The notes under the pieces are model-generated. The model had not been told where the DNA came from, searched no databases, and saw only the letters and a program-made list of their open reading frames with translations. A program made the translations under genes and the position numbers. A stretch of DNA of 64,000 nucleotides from Anaerozeibacter quisquiliarum (GTDB taxonomy: Bacteria > Bacillota > Clostridia > Christensenellales > Aristaeellaceae), in assembly GCA_051162045.1 (NCBI GenBank), contig JBISDI010000001.1. One strand, 5' to 3'. Each line of letters begins with the position of its first letter. Position 1 is the stretch's first letter. Positions 59,825 to 64,000 of this stretch are shown here, piece by piece.

Positions 59825-60805
59825 TCAAGGGAATTCTTCCACGGAAATCGAATGCTTCAAAACCACGGTATCCCCCGCCTTCATGGAGAGGCCGGTGAAA
59901 GCGCCCAGAGGCGTACCGCCGAGTGAAACGGCCGTGCCCAGATCAAAAGCGGAAGCGATGGGCTCAACGCCCAGACAGACGTTTCTTCCGTTCCACGGTT
60001 CAAAACCGCGACCGCGGTTGCTGAACCAGAGCAGACATCCCTTCAGAAGGGACGCATCCCACTCCAGAACCGCGCGATAGGCTTCCGCGCGGTTTTCCAG
60101 AGCCACCCGGCCCGTTTCGACTTCGCACAGCATCAACAGATCCTCGGTGGAAATCTCCATCGGAAGGCTGGTGGCATCCGCCGTGCCGCCGCGGCGAAGG
60201 GGAACGGCCTGCGCGTCCGGCACCGAAGCGTCGGGCACAAACGCCGCGGAGGCGTCTACGTCGCCCGGATACGTCCTCATAATCCGACAGTTCGGCAGGC
60301 GCAGCCGCGCCGCGCCGTTTTCTTTGGGCAGCCGGAAGATCGGATGCAGCCCCACCGGGAGCCGGCAGGTTTTGCGGACGTGAATTCGGTCTTCGAACAG
60401 GACTTTCGGGTGATCCGGCGACAGCGAAACAATCCTCTCCAATCCTTCGATCGGATGGCTCCGGGGATAATCAACGGCAATCCTTATGAAACCGACGCCG
60501 GTTTCCGCGAGGTTCCAGAGGTGGTGCGCACCGTATCCGTGCGCAAATTCATCCGGGTCGGCGGCGGCCTTGTCCGGGTGCCAGCCCCCGGGAAGCGCCG
60601 CCTGCGCGGGCGCGCCGCCGAACGGTACGCAAGGGAAATCGCCCCGGAGGTTGTTCAGAAGCCCATCCGCCGCGTTCTCCGAAGCCCATGCGGGAAGAAA
60701 GAGCGGACGCACGCGCCTGTCTCCCAGCGTAAACTCGGCCAGAACCATGCCCCCGGAACGATGCACGGTGGCGCGGGCGGCGCGATTCTCCAGACTATAC
60801 CGCAC
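59825..60805 (-). CDS. Aldose 1-epimerase/mutarotase-like protein
   Basis: A 326-aa galactose-mutarotase-fold protein. It has AHHLWNLAETGVGFIRIAV in the first sheet, PVGLHPIFRLPKENGAARL (the catalytic-type His) and CLLWFSNRGRGFEPWNGRN near the end. It would interconvert sugar anomers for the isomerase or kinase steps. GTG 60805 has GAAGGGA upstream. It lies 27 nt before the isomerase-like gene. Confidence 0.85.
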   Translation of the reverse strand: MRYSLENRAARATVHRSGGMVLAEFTLGDRRVRPLFLPAWASENAADGLLNNLRGDFPCVPFGGAPAQAALPGGWHPDKAAADPDEFAHGYGAHHLWNLAETGVGFIRIAVDYPRSHPIEGLERIVSLSPDHPKVLFEDRIHVRKTCRLPVGLHPIFRLPKENGAARLRLPNCRIMRTYPGDVDASAAFVPDASVPDAQAVPLRRGGTADATSLPMEISTEDLLMLCEVETGRVALENRAEAYRAVLEWDASLLKGCLLWFSNRGRGFEPWNGRNVCLGVEPIASAFDLGTAVSLGGTPLGAFTGLSMKAGDTVVLKHSISVEEFP

Positions 60806-60808
60806 GCT

Positions 60809-60868
60809 CTATCCCTTCTTCATGCAAATCAGTACGATCATGCCTTCTTCGGCGGCCTCGCCTGGACG
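60809..60868 (-). pseudogene. Orphan C-terminal fragment matching the isomerase-like gene
   Basis: The minus strand encodes RPGEAAEEGMIVLICMKKG and a stop, nearly the same as the last residues of the isomerase-like gene (MVVLICMKKG, 57992-58020). The DNA CCCTTCTTCATGCAAATCAG is also identical. No further homology is visible upstream, so this is the tail of a lost or moved second copy. Confidence 0.6.
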
Positions 60869-60926
60869 GTATTGAGCGTGACGGCCAGCGGGGCCATGCC
60901 GTCAAGGCCGTTCCCGGCAGCGCCGA

Positions 60927-62147
60927 TCAGTCCTCGAACAGCATGGAAAAAACCAAGGCCAGAGCGCCTACGGCGCCGCTTTCCTTACCGAATTTACAGG
61001 GCATGATGGGGATGACGCGAGAGGAATCCGGATACTGCTGCCTGTCGATGTACTCGATGACCTTGTCCATCAGCATCGGGCAGCGATCCACAAAGCCTCC
61101 GACATAGTAGATTTTTTCCGGCGCAAGCAGCATGATGATATTGCGCAAGGCCACGCTGATGTAATACGAGCATTTTCCCACGGCTTCAATGCAGGGCAAA
61201 TCCCCCCGCGCCACGCCGGCGGCCAGATCCAGAAAACTCATGCCGGCATAAACTTTCGTAGCGCAGTCCGGATGCTGACGAGCGTATTCCAAGGCGTAAC
61301 GAATGGCCGCGGCGCCGCTGGCCTGTGCCTCCAGGCAGCCTTTGCTCCCGCATGCGCAGGACTGGCCGTCGGTCTTAACGATCGTGTGTCCGATATTCAT
61401 CGTCTCCTTGGCGGAGGACTGATAGATATCTCCGTCCAGGACAAACGCGCCGCCGATGCCGATTTCATCGATGTGAATGGCAAAGATGCGCTTGGTTCCC
61501 AGGGCGCTTCCGAACCAGTATTCCGCAAGCGCCGCGCAGGAGGTTTCCTTGCTGGCGTATACCTTCAATCCGGTGCGGTGTTCGAGGATCTCCTTGATGT
61601 GCACGTTCACCCAATCCGGGAAGTTTGGCGGATTGATCGTGATTCCCTGTTTGTAGTCGCTGGGGCCCGGAATCGCCAGGCCGATGCCTTGAATTTTATC
61701 TTTGGAAATTCCGGACGCCAGGATGAGCTTGTCGATCGCATGGGCCATGAGATCGATGATGCGCTTGTATCCCCACGCCACATCGATGGGTATCGCGGCA
61801 TGCTTTTGAATCGCCGCCGTGAAGTCTCCGAGCACGCATGTGATCTGCTGGGTCGTCAATTCGACGCCGATCGCATAGGCCGCGTCGGGTTTCAGGCTCA
61901 GAATCGTCGGCCGGCGGCCGCCCGCCGAGAAGCCGATCCCTTTTTCCACAATGTAGCCCATCTCCTGAAGCTCATTGATGATGATCGTAATTGCGCCCGC
62001 GGTCAAACCCGTCTCCCGCGCGAGTTCCCGGCGCGTCGTGGATTCATTGCGGCGCAGCGTGTTCAGAATCAGGCTCATGTTGTGCTCTTTCATCTTTTTG
62101 GCGTTGATTTTTTTCTCTTGCACCCGAATTTTCACCTCTCCGTTCAT
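60927..62147 (-). CDS. ROK-family transcriptional regulator (NagC/XylR type)
   Basis: 406 aa. The N-terminal winged helix contains STTRRELARETGLTAGAITI. The ROK domain has GVELTTQQITCVLGDF, IGIGGAFVLDGDI, the zinc motif CACGSKGCLEAQASG and the late ALRNIIMLLAPEKIYYVGG. It is the first gene of the mannoside operon and presumably represses it in the absence of a sugar ligand. The ATG lacks a good Shine-Dalgarno; a GTG 24 nt downstream with GGAGAGG is an alternative. Confidence 0.93.
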   Translation of the reverse strand: MNGEVKIRVQEKKINAKKMKEHNMSLILNTLRRNESTTRRELARETGLTAGAITIIINELQEMGYIVEKGIGFSAGGRRPTILSLKPDAAYAIGVELTTQQITCVLGDFTAAIQKHAAIPIDVAWGYKRIIDLMAHAIDKLILASGISKDKIQGIGLAIPGPSDYKQGITINPPNFPDWVNVHIKEILEHRTGLKVYASKETSCAALAEYWFGSALGTKRIFAIHIDEIGIGGAFVLDGDIYQSSAKETMNIGHTIVKTDGQSCACGSKGCLEAQASGAAAIRYALEYARQHPDCATKVYAGMSFLDLAAGVARGDLPCIEAVGKCSYYISVALRNIIMLLAPEKIYYVGGFVDRCPMLMDKVIEYIDRQQYPDSSRVIPIMPCKFGKESGAVGALALVFSMLFED

Positions 62148-62178
62148 TTGGTCGTCAATTCATCCATATGGCGTGTTG

Positions 62179-62231
62179 ATTGTACGTCACACCGCACTAT
62201 TTGTCAATATCTATTTTAATTGCTTAAAATA
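62179..62231 (-). promoter_or_regulatory. ROK operon promoter with adjoining palindrome
   Basis: On the minus strand, TTGACA (62207-62202) and TACAAT (62184-62179) have a 17-bp spacer. A perfect 20-bp palindrome, TATTTTAA-TTGC-TTAAAATA, lies just upstream at 62212-62231 and is AT-rich as ROK operators are. Confidence 0.8.
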
Positions 62232-62343
62232 ATTATTATCCAAACAGGCCCATCAGGCGGAACCTGTCGTCCGGCTAACGCCTCACGCGCGCGCAGGCCC
62301 CATCTTGCCGCCGCGGGAGCAACCAATTCGCTCGAAAAGCAAC

Positions 62344-62372
62344 TTGACATTGATTGTGAATGGTTGTAGAAT
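62344..62372 (+). promoter_or_regulatory. DeoR-operon promoter
   Basis: A perfect TTGACA at 62344-62349 and TAGAAT at 62367-62372, 17-bp spacer, 44 bp before the DeoR gene. Confidence 0.8.
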
Positions 62373-62415
62373 TGCCCCGTGGAGCGGTGCGCCGAAGGGG
62401 GCGCGGGAGGAAGCC

Positions 62416-63177
62416 ATGGAGCAGAAACTGGCCCGGGAAAGGCGCAACGAGATCGCGGAAGCCCTGGTGCGCGACGGCAGGGTGTCCGCGGCGGAGCTTT
62501 CGGAGAAGTACTCGGTCAGCACCGAAACCATCCGCAAGGATCTTCTGTGGCTGGAGAAGCGCGGCGTGGCCGTAAAGAGCTACGGCGGCGCGACCGCGAC
62601 GGCGCAGGCGCTGGAAAAATCCTTCTTTGAAAAGGCGACGAACAACCCCAAGGAGAAGGCGCGCATCGCAAAGGCCGTTGCCGGCACAGTGCCCGCCGGT
62701 TCGACCGTCATACTGGATTCCGGCACCACGGTCCTCGAGGCCGCGAAGTGGCTCGCCTCCCGGACGGACATCGCATTTTTCACGAATTCCCTGCAGATAG
62801 CGCAGCTGCTCGCGGAGAAAAAGCGGTCTGTGTGCATGCTGGGCGGACTAATCAGGCTGTCCAGCCACGCCGCCACGGGCGTATGGGCGACAGAGATGCT
62901 CTCCCAGCTGAACGCGGACATCGCGATTCTGGGAACGAGCGGGTTTGAAGGAAGCGGCGGGCCTTGCGTGGAGAGTATGGAGGAATGCGAAGTGAAGCGC
63001 GCCATGATACGCGCCGCGAAAACGTCCATTCTCGTCGCCGATTCGACCAAGAGCCGTTGCCGGGCGACGGTCAGGTTCGCCGGATGGGGGGACATCTCCT
63101 GTCTGGTCACGGACAGGGGGATCGATCCGGAGCGGCTCGCCGAACTGCGGAAATCTGTGGAAACGATCGTGATTTGA
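62416..63177 (+). CDS. DeoR-family transcriptional regulator
   Basis: 253 aa. The N-terminal helix-turn-helix contains VSAAELSEKYSVSTETIRKD, the DeoR signature. The C-terminal sensor domain has VILDSGTTVLEAAKWL, MLGGLIRLSSHAATG, ILGTSGFEGSGGPCV (phosphosugar-binding type) and ILVADSTKSRC. GGAGG precedes ATG 62416. It starts an operon with the sorE-like dehydrogenase and probably responds to a phosphorylated sugar or polyol. It is divergent from the ROK gene. Confidence 0.93.
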   Translation: MEQKLARERRNEIAEALVRDGRVSAAELSEKYSVSTETIRKDLLWLEKRGVAVKSYGGATATAQALEKSFFEKATNNPKEKARIAKAVAGTVPAGSTVILDSGTTVLEAAKWLASRTDIAFFTNSLQIAQLLAEKKRSVCMLGGLIRLSSHAATGVWATEMLSQLNADIAILGTSGFEGSGGPCVESMEECEVKRAMIRAAKTSILVADSTKSRCRATVRFAGWGDISCLVTDRGIDPERLAELRKSVETIVI

Positions 63178-63191
63178 AAAGGGGCGGTGTC

Positions 63192-64000
63192 ATGAAAGCC
63201 AGGGCCGTGCTGCTGTACGGGAAGAACGACCTGCGCACCGAGACCATCGAGCTTCCGGAAATTCGGGACGACGAGCTGCTGTGCGAGGTCGTGACCGACA
63301 CCCTGTGCATGTCCACCTACAAGGCGATGCTGCAGGGCGGCGACCACCGATGCGTGCCGGACGACGTCGCGGAAAACCCCATCATCGCAGGCCACGAGTT
63401 CTGCGGCAGGATCCTCCGGGTGGGCGCGAAGTGGAAGGATCGCTTCCGGACAGGCGAGCCGTTCGCCGTGCAGCCCAAGATGTACATTGATGGCCAGTTG
63501 AAGGCGCCGGGTTATTCCTATCGATATTACGGCGGCGACGCGACGAAGATCATCATCCCCGGCGAGGCCATCGAGGGCGGCTACGTGCTGCCCTACCGCT
63601 CGAGCGCGTGCTACAAGGCGTCCACGGCCGAGCCGATCTCGTGTCTGGTCGCGGCCATCCGCGCGCATTTCCACCTCGCGGAGGATCGGAAGACGCACGT
63701 CATGGGCCTGAAGGAGGGCGGCTCGCTCGCCATCGTCGCGGGCTGCGGCCCGATGGGGCTGGGCGCGGCGCAGGTAGCCATGGCGCTTGAGCCCCGGCCC
63801 AAGCGGATCGTGATTGCCGACATCGACGAAAGCAGAGTCGAGCGCGCCCGGAAGGTGCTCAAGGACAAGAACGGCGTCCGGGTGATTGTCCTAAACACCG
63901 CGAATTGCGACGCAAGGCAGGCGCTGCTGGACGCAAACGGCGCAAAAGGCTACGACGACGTCATCATCATGGCGCCCGTGCCCGCCGTCATCGAGACCGC
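63192..64000 (+). CDS. Zinc-type alcohol dehydrogenase, L-sorbose-1-phosphate reductase-like (partial)
   Basis: A 269-codon 5' part; the gene runs off the window. It has the MDR fold: TDTLCMSTYKAMLQGGDHRC and PIIAGHEFCGRILRVG (catalytic Cys and His-Glu), a Rossmann segment AIVAGCGPMGLGAAQVAMA, and IVIADIDESRVERARKVL. The order of motifs and PDDVAENPIIAGHEFCG is closest to SorE-type sorbose-1-phosphate reductases. ATG 63192 follows the DeoR stop by 14 nt with GGGGCGG upstream. Substrate assignment is by resemblance only. Confidence 0.75.
   Translation, partial: MKARAVLLYGKNDLRTETIELPEIRDDELLCEVVTDTLCMSTYKAMLQGGDHRCVPDDVAENPIIAGHEFCGRILRVGAKWKDRFRTGEPFAVQPKMYIDGQLKAPGYSYRYYGGDATKIIIPGEAIEGGYVLPYRSSACYKASTAEPISCLVAAIRAHFHLAEDRKTHVMGLKEGGSLAIVAGCGPMGLGAAQVAMALEPRPKRIVIADIDESRVERARKVLKDKNGVRVIVLNTANCDARQALLDANGAKGYDDVIIMAPVPAVIET

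Noticed and set aside
1..64000. CRISPR array or phage region
   Set aside because: No regularly spaced direct repeats, cas genes, capsid, terminase or integrase genes were seen.

Overview
The window is GC-rich DNA (about two thirds G+C by eye) from a Firmicutes-type bacterium, most likely an uncultured high-GC Clostridia lineage. The case rests on gene order and RNA control: lon followed by engB/ysxC, a yybS-like gene followed by rplI and dnaB, and a hisS-aspS operon behind a T-box leader. Shine-Dalgarno sequences are strong, there are many TTGACA/TATAAT promoters, and TAG, TAA and TGA all serve as stops. Coordinates favour the start codon with a ribosome binding site over the longest open frame.

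Layout. 1-3018: a three-gene NitT/SsuABC-type ABC importer and a small secreted protein. 3160-11854: lon, engB, then a tightly overlapping glycan cluster (NAD-dependent epimerase, CDP-glycerol-type glycerophosphotransferase, three glycosyltransferases). 11855-16500: a lower-GC island with an IS5-like transposase remnant, a secreted serine hydrolase and a secreted transglutaminase. 16540-24223: a secreted caspase-like protease with Ig-like domains, a small membrane protein, a HAD phosphatase, a MATE transporter and AlaX in one overlapping run, Hsp20, a small zinc-motif protein and a uridine phosphorylase. 24225-27623: T-box, hisS, aspS, terminator. 27627-34085: cyclophilin and an oppBCDF-oppA operon. 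34173-37106: yybS-rplI-dnaB.

37119-46551 is the most unusual block. It is a six-gene, translationally coupled operon joining a propeller/solute-binding fusion, two sugar-type ABC permeases, an HlyD-like adaptor, a MacB/FtsX-like membrane protein and a peptidoglycan-binding-like secreted protein, with no ATPase. It is divergent from an OmpR-family two-component system. Both divergent promoters carry the same array, TAGAG-N6-TAGAG-N10-TATGAT, so the regulator probably controls itself and the operon.

46641-64000 is accessory sugar-use DNA: tRNA-Arg(CCG), gene remnants, three copies of a MITE inserted at CTAG, a ribose/xylose-type ABC importer, and a mannoside-type operon (ROK regulator, mutarotase, mannose-6-phosphate isomerase-like protein, GH38, ABC importer). 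Three genes of that operon carry a frameshift or an in-frame stop. The window ends with a DeoR regulator and the start of a sorbose-1-phosphate reductase-like gene. No CRISPR array, rRNA or intact IS was seen.
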